DNA of 64,000 bases from Strix aluco (lineage: Eukaryota > Chordata > Aves > Strigiformes > Strigidae), in assembly GCF_031877795.1 (NCBI RefSeq), contig NC_133946.1:11135144-11199143 (forward strand), in the 5' to 3' direction. The position numbers and the translations under genes are program-made. Positions 22,061 to 33,154 of this stretch are shown piece after piece. Position 1 is the first letter of the stretch. Every line of letters starts with the position of its first letter. A model generated the notes under the pieces. That model had not been told where the DNA came from. It made no database searches and saw nothing but the letters and a program-made list of their open reading frames with translations.

Positions 22061-25000
22061 CCATTTTGGACAAAAACACTGCCTTTGAAAACCCATTTTG
22101 CATCATGTGCTTCAAAATTCAAATATCCCCAGGATAGACGTTCGGTGCTTGTGAAAGCAGGAAAGAAAACTGGTAGTGTGACGTGTTCCTTGTAGAAACG
22201 AGCCGCTGACTGCAGACAGGGTTATGCTAAATTGCTTTATCACCTTTAAACAGGTTCAGGAGATCCAGCTGCAGACATCTACACCCACCTTGGGCAGGGT
22301 GAAGGAGGAAACTGCTGTTTCCCATTGCTAATGTCTCACACACTGGGTGACCATCTCCTCATCCTCATTAATTTCCTTCTTTATCTTGGGTGGTATTTAT
22401 GTAACTGCATGTAGACATCTCAAACACACAACAACATCCAAACCAGCCATTCTCAATGCCACTGCTAGTCCATATAGTGTAAAACACCATCCATCCCATC
22501 TCAAATACCCAGATTTTACGGCACACAGAAGCAGCTCTTCCTCTGGGGTGTCTGCCTTAGATGCACGTGCTGATAACTGCAGGTGTCTAAAGCCAGCTTA
22601 GTCCTGCCCCATGTCTCTCTGTCCTTGCTCAACCAAACCTTCCCCTTTCTACTTTCCCTCTTTCTCAAGAAATGCGGAAAATTCAAATTTCTCTTTCCTG
22701 GGTTCAGAATGTCTTTCTGAGACACGAATAAAGACAGACACAGAGAGGAACTCACCAGTGTTTGGATAGGGTCTCCTTGCTTCTTCCACCAGGACCTCAG
22801 GAGGGTTTTTTGCTCCAGGACAGTAACTGTGTCTAAAATGAGCCATTATAATTGTCTTTTGAAAGTGAGAGATGTCTTGGCCATCAATTTTAAAGGGAGT
22901 AAGGCCAAACCAAGACTCTCCCTTTCATCTCTGTACTAAGGAGAACTGAAGGTAGTTTGGTTTCCAGCTAGCCTGGAGAGAAAAGGGTTGTGCTCCACAT
23001 TCCTAGTTCTTCTCACGCATCTGAAGGACACACGATGGAGAGGAGTCACCACCCCAGTGCAGATTTACATGTTTGTAAACCAAAGTCTTCAACTCCTTTT
23101 TAATTAAAGAAAAAAAAAATACATTGTTTCTGTGCCTTTTTTCACCCACCAGCTAGAGGAGACCTCCAGAAGGGGATTCATTTCATCCTCCTTTAGATTC
23201 AGCTCATATTAAGACCCAAATCCAAGTGTCTGTCATTACCTATTTGTCAGCTAAGGTCTCGTTATAGCTAACGCGATTCTGGCTGATACAATCAGCAGAG
23301 TTGATTGATCTCTTCAGCTGACAAAATGTAGGTGTCTGCCTCGCAGCCAGCCACACCAAACCCCACTAATGGACTTGACCAAATCTTTCTTGGTCATAAA
23401 GGGAGCCCACATACCCAGTCAATGCGTAGAGGTGGCATGGTGTTTATTTAAAGTTAAGGAGATACATCCTCCCCCTAAAGATATTTGAGATGATTCCCAA
23501 CTCTAATCACTAAGTACCTAAACAAGGGGAGGTGGCTCCTACCCCTGCAATTGCAGTGTTTGCTCAGCTCTCTCTTTAAAACAGATTTAAGTGAATTGAG
23601 GCAGTTCTGCCTAAAAGCAAAGCCTAGCTGGCTCCAGTTAAACTCTGAGGTGCAGTGTGTGCTTTCTGCAGGGGAGCCAGAGGACAATTTCAGACACAAG
23701 ACCCCAGACACACTATAACTATGGTGTTAAAACAGTTTTGAGTGCCTTATTTCTGCTTTCTTAAGTAAAATGAATTCCAGTTGGAAACTCATTTGCATGT
23801 AGAGTCCTGGAGCATTTAACCTGACACAAAGATGAGCTTAAACACCTTTCTGAGGATGTAGCTGTAGCAGCTCCTGCCCTTTCAGAGGAGAGGAGCTCCA
23901 AAGCAATTGGTGACTATCAGTGTGAACGCAAAATGAGATGCAAGATGCCAGCCATGTCATTGCCTGTTCATCATGACCCATCAGGAAAGGGAACTGCAAT
24001 GCTGGATGCTCCCTCTCCCTTCTGTAACTCTCCTCTTGGAGCCACGCGGGGTATTTCCCACCCTTCATGGTCTAACCCAGGGAAGTCAGCAAGGCCGTTA
24101 GACGCAGTTAACCACTGGTTTCCCCAAACACAGCAAGCACTGCTTGCACAATGAGCAAAAAAGCTTTCGGTTTTGAGAGCGGCGGCTCCAGCAGGAAGCC
24201 ACAACGAGCAGAGCAATAGTGCTGTAGCCACGGACTTGTGTTTTTAAGACACTAAGAGCTCATGTTCCTGTTTAAACACTGGGTGATGGTGAAGGCAAGA
24301 CCAGCTGGACACAAAGTTATTGAATATTGTTGTATCTTCTGTAGGTCACTGCAGCAAGAAGAGATGCTCTGGGACTGTAAATAAAACATTAAAAATAATC
24401 TTGAGTCCTTTACTTAAAGAAAAAGGTGGCACTCTTCCCTAAATTAAATAGCATCCTGAGGGTGACAGTTGCAGAGGTGCAGAGGTTTGGGAGAACAGCA
24501 GGAGTTGTTCACAGTAGGTCCTGATGAACACATCTAGAGGCATGTGAGATGATGAAGAGAGGGGAACCTTGTTCACTACGGCTGTGTCCAGGCTCTCATC
24601 GTCATGAAACGGGTAGTCTGCATGTCACATGAAATAACTATGGCTAAGTGCAGTTTTGTAACCCATTTCAGGGATGAAGAAAGGATATATGGAGAAATTA
24701 GTTCTTCGTGATTTGATGCCACCAGCAATTGCTCCATGTGCTTCATGTTGCAGATGAAGGTGGATCTGAGACTTTCTATCATGAATTTACAACATGGAAA
24801 GTTCTAGTTAGAAACAAAGGGAGGAAAAAAAACCACCGTAAGAGTGGTCAAACACTGAAATAAGGGCCAGGAAGGAACCTCTGTTCAGGGTGGTTCCCAA
24901 GGTTCAGCAGGACAACAGGGTGTGAGTTAGCCCTGGCTGGTGTGGGTGGCTGTACCGGACACCTCCCAGGGTCCCTGTGGCGGGGGACAGAACAGCCCTC

Positions 25001-26239
25001 AGGGCGGCCCCAACAGCAGCACAGCTGATAAGAGAGGAACGGGAGCACAAACAGCCTGGGAGGACATTTGCCCCAGGCTGACGGCTAGCCAGGCACCCGA
25101 CCGTTGGCTGGATTAAATAATAACCAGGGAATTATCAGGAAGCTTTGGGAACAAAGAACGATTCATCTGATTGACCCTTGGTGCTCGTTAGTTGTGTGTC
25201 ATTAATAAATCAGCAAACTGCTTTGATCCTGACTTGATTTAATCCAGCTGTGCAGCTTCTCCCTCCAACCCAAGGGATTACCTGTCTCTAGGCTAGCACT
25301 AAGGCTAAACCACTGCTCCAGATTTCACCACAGTCCTGACAGAGTCTGCGGTCTGTACGAGCCTGAGGTAATACACAAATGGGAATATTTCTGCTTTTTT
25401 GATGTATGCAACACTTGTGCACCACCCAGCAGCTCTCTCTGAGGGAATGTGGTAGGAGAGACATCAGGGCAGGCAATGACATTGGTCCAGGCTGGCATGG
25501 GCTATACCATATTTATACCATAAATAAATACCATATATATGTTTATTATACATATAAATACCATATATTTATTTATGCCATAAAAAAATACCATATTTAA
25601 ATTAAACTTTTAGTTGTCTAAAATTAAATTGGATGTATGGTGCTGTTAATCATTTAATGAGGTTTGAGTGTGAAAAAGAAAAATTATTTCCTCCATAGCT
25701 TACCAGCTATTGGCTGTCATCTCTATTTTTCTTGCTAAAGGTGTTGGCATCCTGAGGCCAGTTATTATGGCCCTTAATGACTTTACAACACTGTCTTGAA
25801 ATGGAATTTCATTTAGTAGAATAGTAGAATTCACCCCCTGTTTACTCTGATTTGCTAAGCAAAAGGGAGAGCAACACATGAAGCTCATAATTTGAGTCCA
25901 GCAGATTGTAGAAATTTTTGCAATATTCTTCCGGTTTAATTTGGCCTGGGTTGAAAAACTGGTAAAGGGCAAAATTTAAAATGAGGATAAGTGTATGCTT
26001 GTAGTTCTCTGCCTGTGCCTTCATTTGGTTAAATTAACTACTAAATATAATTAGCAAGGTTTGGAGAACTGAAATTATTAGTATCCTGAACAGATGAGGA
26101 TATTGAATCAACCAGTGCAGCTTCTAAGTCAAAGTGCAAAAGACCCCCAAAATGTTCTCAATCTGAGATATTTAATCAAAAGCTGAGACTATCATCCACA
26201 TCTTCAATCTGTCTGGCCATAAATTTACAACATTCAAGA
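22061..26239. other. Intergenic DNA with no gene seen
   Basis: No exon recognised. The stretch includes a poly-A run near 23108-23118 and an AT-rich repeat cluster at 25505-25610. A patch at 24.86-25.06 kb is clearly more GC-rich than its surroundings but has no open frame that I can identify. Confidence 0.45.
25505..25610. repeat. AT-rich imperfect tandem repeat (ataccata units)
   Basis: Repeated ataccata/ataaata units occur about every 20-30 bp for roughly 100 bp, with internal self-complementarity (tatatatg, tttatttat). This is low-complexity DNA that could form cruciform-like structures. No transposon ends were recognised. Confidence 0.75.
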
Positions 26240-27163
26240 TCATTTTATTTTTATGAGTCTCCTCAAAGCCTCCTTCACATCCTTATTCCTCAGGCTGTAG
26301 ATCAAGGGGTTCAGCATGGGAGTCACCACAGTGTAGAGCAGCGCAGCCCATTTATCTTCTTTTGAGCTGTCTGAGCTGGGCTTTAAGTACATAAAAAGCG
26401 ATGTCCCATAGAAGATGCTCACAGTGGTGAGGTGGGAGGCGCAGGTGGAGAAGGCTTTGCGCTTGCCGTCGGCTGACCTGATGCTCAGGATGGCGAAGAT
26501 GATGGCCATGTAGGAGACCAGGATAACCAGGCTGCTGGACACACCGAATAAAAGTGCTGAAGTTCTTAGGAAAATGTGGCTAAGGGTGGTGTCGGAGGTT
26601 GAGAGTGATATCAGAGGGGAAATGTCACAGAAGAACAGGTCGATGACGCTGGAGCCGCAGAAGGATAAATTGGACATGCTGATAGTCTGTCCTGTGCCAT
26701 TTGTCAACCCCATGAGGTATGACCCAGTCACCAGCTGGAAACAGCATTTTGGGGACATGACAAGGGGGTAAACCAGGGGATGGCAAATGGCCACGTAACG
26801 GTCATACGCCATCGTAGCCAGCAGGAAGCATTCGGTTATTGCAAAAAGATCAAAAATGAACACCTGAGCCACACACCCAGCATAAGCAATGCCCTTCTTC
26901 TCCAATACAAAGTCAACCAACATCTTGGGGGTGATGACAGTGGAAGAACAGAAGTCTACAAAAGCCAAGTTGCCCAGGAAATAATACATGGGGGAGTGGA
27001 GCTGAGGGCTGGCCCTAATTAACACAATCATCCCAAGGTTCCCCAGGATGGTGGCAAGATATGTGAGCAGAAACATCAGAAAGAGGGTGACCTGAGTCAC
27101 CAGGTTCTCTGGGAACCCCGTTAAGCTGAACTCAGTTGCTTGGGTGCAATTGCTTTCTGCCAT
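26240..27163 (-). CDS. Olfactory receptor with altered ECL2, 307 aa
   Basis: Single-exon odorant receptor. From MAESNCTQATEFSLTGFPENLVTQ it shows an NCT site, ILGNLGMIVLI in TM1, PMYYFLGNLAFVDFCSS in TM2, [25 protein letters not shown] at TM3, SYMAIIFAILSIRSADGKRKAFSTCASHL through TM5-TM6 and [26 protein letters not shown] at the end. ECL2 reads SFCGSSVIDLFFCDISPLISLSTSDT, so the third loop cysteine (usually LSCSDT) is Ser-Thr-Ser and the first loop cysteine has lost its usual partner. It resembles the TM2 of the pseudogene at 3.8-4.2 kb (PMYYFLG.LAFVD). The frame is open 37 codons further upstream without OR character. Confidence 0.93.
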   Translation of the reverse strand: MAESNCTQATEFSLTGFPENLVTQVTLFLMFLLTYLATILGNLGMIVLIRASPQLHSPMYYFLGNLAFVDFCSSTVITPKMLVDFVLEKKGIAYAGCVAQVFIFDLFAITECFLLATMAYDRYVAICHPLVYPLVMSPKCCFQLVTGSYLMGLTNGTGQTISMSNLSFCGSSVIDLFFCDISPLISLSTSDTTLSHIFLRTSALLFGVSSSLVILVSYMAIIFAILSIRSADGKRKAFSTCASHLTTVSIFYGTSLFMYLKPSSDSSKEDKWAALLYTVVTPMLNPLIYSLRNKDVKEALRRLIKIK

Positions 27164-28739
27164 TATTGGATGTGTGAAGGAGTTCTGCATGAACTCCTTG
27201 CTGAAGGTTTCTTCTACAACAGGCAGGTGGAAAACCCTCTCCCCAGTGGGATCTGCTCGGAGACAATCATACAAGATCTAAATGAAGAGTTTGGGCACAG
27301 ACCAATTAGAAACAACTTGCCAAAAGTCACAGCACACCATGGGTAGAACAAACAGGGTGCTGCAAAAGCAAAGCTTTGCTCAAGCTGTAAAATGCCGTGG
27401 CACAGCGTGGTGCGTGGTCCTCTGGCTCACTTCTGGATGTTCAACAACGACCTTCGTGAAAAGCTGTAGGGAAGTTACACACCTGAGTAGCTTTACCTTG
27501 GTGCTGCATTTCGTCCCCTTCATTAGCGTTCAGCCTGGGACTCTGAGACCATCCAGCTCAACCTGAAACACAGAGAAACACAGTGTTTTTACAGCGCAGA
27601 GTTGATCATTCACCCTCCTGTTGGCATTTGCCAACCACCCACTTCCTCCCTCTTTGCTGGGACTTCTTCCTAGCTATGAAACCTTACACAGAGGTTTACA
27701 TTTGTTTCCCCTTCCTACTGACACTCTGTTTCAGCTATAAAAATTTCTCCTGAGTCTTTGGACTGTTCCTAGAGCCTTCAAAAGGAAATGGGTAACCCCC
27801 AAAGGTAACCACTGTCTCCTTGAAAATATTTGGAGGGGAAAAATTCATCTTTTAGACCTGGCTCATCTCAGCAACAGTAAGTTGCCTAAATGTTCTTTAC
27901 AGGAAAGCTTCTGGTCCTCATCCAGGAGCCCTCTGTGGTCAGTGGGGAGAGGAATCCTCCTGAGCGTCCTCTCCAACAGGGCGATCTCCAGACTGCCCTT
28001 CTCAGCAGTTGTGTGATGAGGCTACAGGACATCCAGATCCTTGGTTTTGGTGGAAAGTCCAGAGTATCATAAAGAACTGAAGCCCAGGACCCTGCAGGTA
28101 GGGCATGAGATGAAGACAGGAGCTGTTTCTTCTTTGCAAGAGAAAGCTACAGGGGATGGGTGGCTCAACATGCACTGTCCTTGCTCGTGGGTCTGGTACG
28201 GGGAGCTCCACCTTGGGCTGAGAGATGATGGCCCTCACTTACATCTCAGCACTATCTCTGCTTCCTTCCTGATGCTCTTGGAGATGGATGTGAAGATGCG
28301 TCTGCCTGAAGCTCTGCAGGGGAGCTTGAAAATAAACCACTGTCAGCAAACACCCTTACTATTTCACACAATTTGGGGATTTGGGGACTGTGAATCTCTT
28401 TGAGCCCCAGGAGAGTGACAAAGCCCAAAGCAGGTCATTATCTTTTCTCTGCGCTTCTTAGTTTGGAGAAGTGTACCCAGAGGAGATGACCTCAGCTTGA
28501 GTAAGCAACAGGGCTTTGGGCTCTCTTCAGAGCAAACCACAGAACAACACCCCATCTTTTCTGTCCAGTTTTTGAGCATTTCAGAGACAGTTACAGCTCC
28601 ACAAGTGTCATATTTGACATTATCATGCCAGGGAGCTGAGGGGGACCTCACCGATGGGACACACAGTCCCGCAGGAGCTGATCCAGGGCTGGTAACAGGG
28701 TCCGTCAGCAGTCCCAGGCACCATGGATGATGAATGACT
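27164..28739. other. Intergenic DNA with no gene seen
   Basis: This stretch between the last OR and the isochore change has no recognisable exon. The 28.4-28.74 kb part may hold further, heavily decayed CR1 sequence continuous with the next feature, but I cannot align it with confidence. Confidence 0.4.
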
Positions 28740-29060
28740 TTTCTACCCATCTTAAATTCCTTAGACTCAAACCATAACTCACAAGTTTGGCTGAAAGAAG
28801 CCAACAGAAGATGGTGGTGAACTTGCTAAAGTTGAAGTAAACACTGTCCACTGCTCTTCTTTTTGCCCACACTGCCATCAATCCTCTCATCACCCAAGGC
28901 ACTCAGATTGGTCAGGCATGACTTACCCTTGATACATCCATGCTGGCTACTCATGGTCACCCTCCTGTTCTTCCTCTGCCTGGAGAGGGCTTCCAGGATG
29001 GGATTTGCTTCATAATCACACTGGGGATTGAGGCAGCCCACAGTCCTTCTGCCCTCCTTC
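28740..29060 (-). mobile_element. CR1 LINE fragment, central reverse transcriptase region
   Basis: The minus strand reads ANPILEALSRQRKNRRVTMSSQHGCIKGKSCLTNLS, then, after frame changes, RRAVDSVYFNFSKFTTIFCWLLSAKLVSYGL. These match CR1 ORF2 (SRHLDDKEVI..SQHGFTKGKSCLTNLIAF and GRAVDVVYLDFSKAFDTVSHNILIEKL.KYGL). The copy is old, frameshifted and covers only part of the RT domain. It lies near the boundary between the AT-rich and GC-rich halves. Confidence 0.8.
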
Positions 29061-31176
29061 TTGATGATGACCTTTAACTTCTTTCACCCATCATGCTGGA
29101 AACGCACCAGCCACAAGGGAAAACTGAGAACATGAGGGAGAGGTGCCCAAAACTGGAAGGAAGGTGATGGGAAGGCTCAGATGGGGAGCATGGTAAAGGA
29201 CTGAAAGGGGCAGCAAGAGGGGAAAAGCCCCTTCTGAAGGGATGAAGGAAAGCTCTAGGGCTGGCCCTGTCTCTGGTGGCTCTGATAGAGGTTCCCAAGC
29301 CCAAATGGAGATGCGGGGTACCTCTTTCTACAACCTTTTCACAGCCAGCAAAGGTGAGTGCCAAGGGCAGCAGAAACCGTGTGGGATAAGGTCAGACGTA
29401 TTTTGCAGAATGGGAATTAGTTTAGGCACAGAAATCCCTGACCCACACCTTTTGCTGAGCACCAGTGGGGCAGCAGGCTGAAGCCTCTCAAACGCAAAAG
29501 GAAAGTAAATGTTATGCAGATTCCCACCAGAGTTCAGCCAGATACGGGCTGTCCCTCTGCTCTCTGTAAGGAAAAACTGTTCAAAGCGGGCCCGGGTTAG
29601 ACATCACCTCGGACACCAAGAATTGGTGTTTTAGACTTGGAGCTAGAGGCTGCCCTTCCCTGACGGTGCACCAGTGTGAGCAAAACCCCACAATTCGGGC
29701 AGCGTTTGGGGTTTAAAACCCTTTGAAGGATATATCCTCGCCTTTTCTTTTCTCTCCAAGGAGAAAAATCAGCTACAGGAGCTACGGTGTGAGGTCTGGT
29801 CCTGCCTGAGGCAGAGCCCCCTCCATCCTCCTCCCTGCTGTCAGCGCTGCCTCTCGCACCTCCTCATCTCCCCGCTCAATACCGGCCCTGCGGCCACAGC
29901 CCGGCTGACAGCGGGAGATGGATGGGGCCAAGCCGGCACCGCGGGGCGTGGGACACATGCGGGGATGTGACGGATGCAGGGGGGCTTGGGGGGAGATGGT
30001 CTCTCCCTGCTTTGCATCAGTCTTGGTCCCAAAACCCAGTGCTGCCCACGCAGCCCCCATGGCCACCCTGCAGCGTATGGGGGCTGGAGGGTTTCCTCTC
30101 CATTACGATGGCTGTGGGAAGGATTTAAGCACCGACACCAAAGCAGAAGTGAAGGCTGAGTCCAGGTTGGAGAAAACAGCCACACTGTGCAAAGCAGGGA
30201 GGGATTTCAGCCCTTGCCCAGTACCACCATCACCAGGGTACTGCTGGGGACAGAAAGACATCAGCATTCCCGTGAGGACATTCACTGTTCCTTCTAGACC
30301 CATCCCAGACCCCCAGCATCCCTCATCCCACCCAAATACACCCCCGTGACGTGCAATGTGATGGTGCCCATGGCCCCATTGCCGTTTGGAGGGGAGCAGG
30401 GAGCTCTGGAGTAGACCTTCTGCTTTCCGCCCCCCCCCCCCCCCCCCAGCCCTGTGTCTGTCACCTCCCCACATGCATCCCTTGCCCCCACGGCACCAGC
30501 TTGTCCCCATCCATCTCCCACTGTCAGGCTGGTATCGAACATTGCGATGGCAGGCGCAGGGTGGAGGGGGCTTAGCCCCGGGAGTCCCAGGACAGAGACA
30601 GGACCAGGGATGGGGGGAAAGTGGTTTTCTCCCCTGTCCTCCTCGGGGCTGCAGAGGCTTTGCATGAGCAGCCAGCACGTAGCAGATGCCTCAACACCTC
30701 GCCGTGATTTTTAATACCGGGTGCTGACGGCAGGCTGTTGGCTGAGCAGCAGGTGCACAGGCAGCTGCCGCGTGCCAAGAGGGGTTTTGCCCAGGGGAGA
30801 AGGTTGGAGCAGCCCCCATCTCACCCCACTCAGATGTGTGACGTGAAGGGGACAAGGGGACCCCGAGAGAGCTGTCTCTCCCAGCCCAAGGTACCCCAAG
30901 AGCCAGCTGGGGACCAGCAGTGGTCCCAGTAGTCCCAGGGCCACCGCTTGCCTCCTGTCCATCATCATCGCATCAAGGCGCGAAGGCAGGTCGGGGAAGG
31001 GGGCCGTGCTCCAGCTGCTGCGTCTCCACCCCCCGAGCTGGGGCATAAAACCCCCGACAAACTGCGGGGGACAGTCTGGAGCTGGTGCTGCGCTGGGAAG
31101 GGGCTTCATTGGGGTCCCCGCTGCCGCCGTGCTGGGGGACGGAGCCACGGACACCTCCTGCCCGCCCGCTACACCC
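29061..31176. other. Transition zone upstream of TBX10 with no gene seen
   Basis: Base composition rises steadily here, and GC-rich open frames on both strands are by-products of that. An 18-base C run lies at 30430-30447. The part just before 31177 should contain the TBX10 promoter and 5' UTR, but I see no clear TATA box or other diagnostic element. Confidence 0.4.
30430..30447. repeat. Poly-C tract (18 nt)
   Basis: An uninterrupted run of C (poly-G on the other strand), about 730 bp upstream of the TBX10 start. Such tracts are prone to length error in sequencing and can form four-stranded structures. Confidence 0.9.
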
Positions 31177-32914
31177 ATGGCAGGTAAAACCCACTGGCGG
31201 TAGCACTCCCCCCTACCCAGCAGCAGGGTCCCGTGGTGTTTTCGGGGTGCGGGGGGTCACCCAGCCCCACAAGACAGTGGGGTGGCAACAGGGAGGGGGA
31301 TAAAACCCCATTACAGCGGGGAGCCAGGACTCTCCCAGTCCTCCCACCCTCTCCACGGAGGGAGGACGCAATGGGGCTGCTGGTGGGGTCTGCTCCCACA
31401 TCTGGAGTGCAGGATCAGGTCCTCCCCAACACTCCCTCACCCCTCCACAGCCTTCCTGGGGGGGCCGGGCGAGGGCCCCCCTTGCAGCACCGGCCTGGGG
31501 TGGGCAGGCGAGGGGCTGGGGACCAGCGGCAAGAACCGGCGCGTGTGTCACGCCGCGGCACGGCTGGAGATGGGCAGCCTCTGGGAGGAGTTCAACCGCC
31601 TGGGCACCGAGATGATTGTCACCAAAGCAGGCAGGTAGGTACCAGACCAAGGCAGGGGGTTTGTCAGGGTGGGGAGCACCCCCTTCCCACCTCCCTCTCC
31701 CCACAGGAGGATGTTCCCCACCTTCCAGGTGAAGCTGTCAGGGCTAGACCCGTTGGCCGACTACGTCCTGCTCATGGACTTCATCCCACTGGATGACAAG
31801 AGATACAGGTGGGGACGAGGACGATGGGGGGGGGGGGGGAGCGATCCTGGTGGTGCTGAGCCCCCCCTGCCCCACAGATACGCCTTCCACAGCTCCTCCT
31901 GGCTGGCGGCGGGACGGGCTGACCCCGCAGCCCCTGGCCGCGTCCACTTCCACCCCGACTCCCCAGCCAAGGGGGCCCAGTGGATGAGGCAGATCGTCTC
32001 CTTCGACAAGCTCAAGTTGACCAACAACCTCCTGGACGACAACGGCCACGTGAGGACCCAGCCCTGGGGTGGGTGGGGGCATCATGTACCCCCTGTATGG
32101 GGGGTTCCTGCCCACCTCCCCTCTCCCCACCCCCCCAGATCATCCTCAACTCCATGCACCGCTACCAGCCCCGCTTCCACGTGGTCTTCGTGGACCCGCG
32201 ACGGGACAGCGAGCGCTTCGCCCACCAAAACTTCAAGTCCTTCAGCTTCCCCGAGACCCAGTTCATGGCGGTGACGGCTTACCAGAACCACCGGGTGAGC
32301 CCTGGCGTGTGGAGGGGGGCAGGGGACATCGGGGTGCCCCACCCTCCCCAGGACCCCTTGACCCTGCTCCCCTCCGCAGATCACCCAGCTGAAGATCGCC
32401 AGCAACCCCTTCGCCAAGGGCTTTCGGGATGGTGACCCCGAGCCGTGGTAAGGTCATCCCCCCCTTGACACTACCCTGATGACACGATGAGGGGCTCCGC
32501 AGCCCCCACCCTGAGCCCCCCCATGTCTCTTGCAGGTGCGGGGTGCCAGCAGGGTCCCTGCTGGGTGTGATGCCCCGCGCCAGGGCCACGGCGCTGCCCT
32601 CCCACCCCGAGAAGCAGGAGAAAGGTAGGGGGGCTGAGGGGGGGGCTGACCCCCTCTTGCTGTCTCTACCCCCCCCAGGGGCTCCCCGCAACCGTGGGGC
32701 ACTGGCTGCCACTGTGACCCCCCAAACATCCTCACCGGGGGCTCCCCCTGGCTTCCCTGAGCTGCCCACACCCCCCTTCCAGCCCCTCGCCTGCCCCCCT
32801 GGTGTCTATGTGGGGGCCAAGCCCCGCACCCTGCCCTACCCCCTGCCCCCCTTCCCCCCACTCAGCACCTACAGCACTGCCGCGGCCCCCGCCTTTGGCT
32901 ACGGGCAGCAGTGA
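31177..32914 (+). CDS. TBX10: T-box transcription factor TBX10
   Basis: DNA-binding developmental regulator of the TBX1/TBX10 group. Eight exons with GT-AG borders and consistent phases: 31177-31183, 31451-31634, 31707-31808, 31878-32049, 32139-32294, 32380-32447, 32536-32624, 32679-32914, giving 337 aa. The spliced start MAAFL equals the human TBX10 start, which supports the 7-nt first coding exon. The T-box spans about residues 46-226: [94 protein letters not shown] and [29 protein letters not shown]. The C-terminus is Pro-rich and shorter than in human. The last intron is only 54 nt and in frame. It is convergent with TCIRG1; no poly(A) signal of its own was seen before the TCIRG1 3' end. 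Confidence 0.95.
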
Positions 32915-33004
32915 TGGGGGGGGGCACCCCCCACCCCCCCGGACCTCCTTACCCACAGGAGAGGAGACAGAGACGCAGAGCTGGGGCCGAGCCATGGCGA
33001 CGGC

Positions 33005-33010
33005 TTTATT
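33005..33010 (-). terminator. TCIRG1 polyadenylation signal
   Basis: AATAAA on the minus strand, 145 nt after the TCIRG1 stop codon. Cleavage would fall near 32985-32995, about 75 bp from the stop codon of the convergent TBX10 gene. Confidence 0.75.
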
Positions 33011-33154
33011 CACTGCCAAGGAGGGGATGGGGAGGATGCTGCAGCTGGACCCCCGCTGCGCCCTCCTCAGCCCTGGGGGTCTTGGGGGGGGAAACCCTGC
33101 CCCCCCAGCACCCCCCGACTGAGCTCCGAGCCCCCCAGTATCCACAGGGCACAG

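Noticed and set aside
29782-31178. Cluster of open frames on both strands before TBX10
   Set aside because: They overlap each other in all frames in GC-rich DNA, have no recognisable family or exon phase pattern, and sit where the TBX10 5' region is expected.
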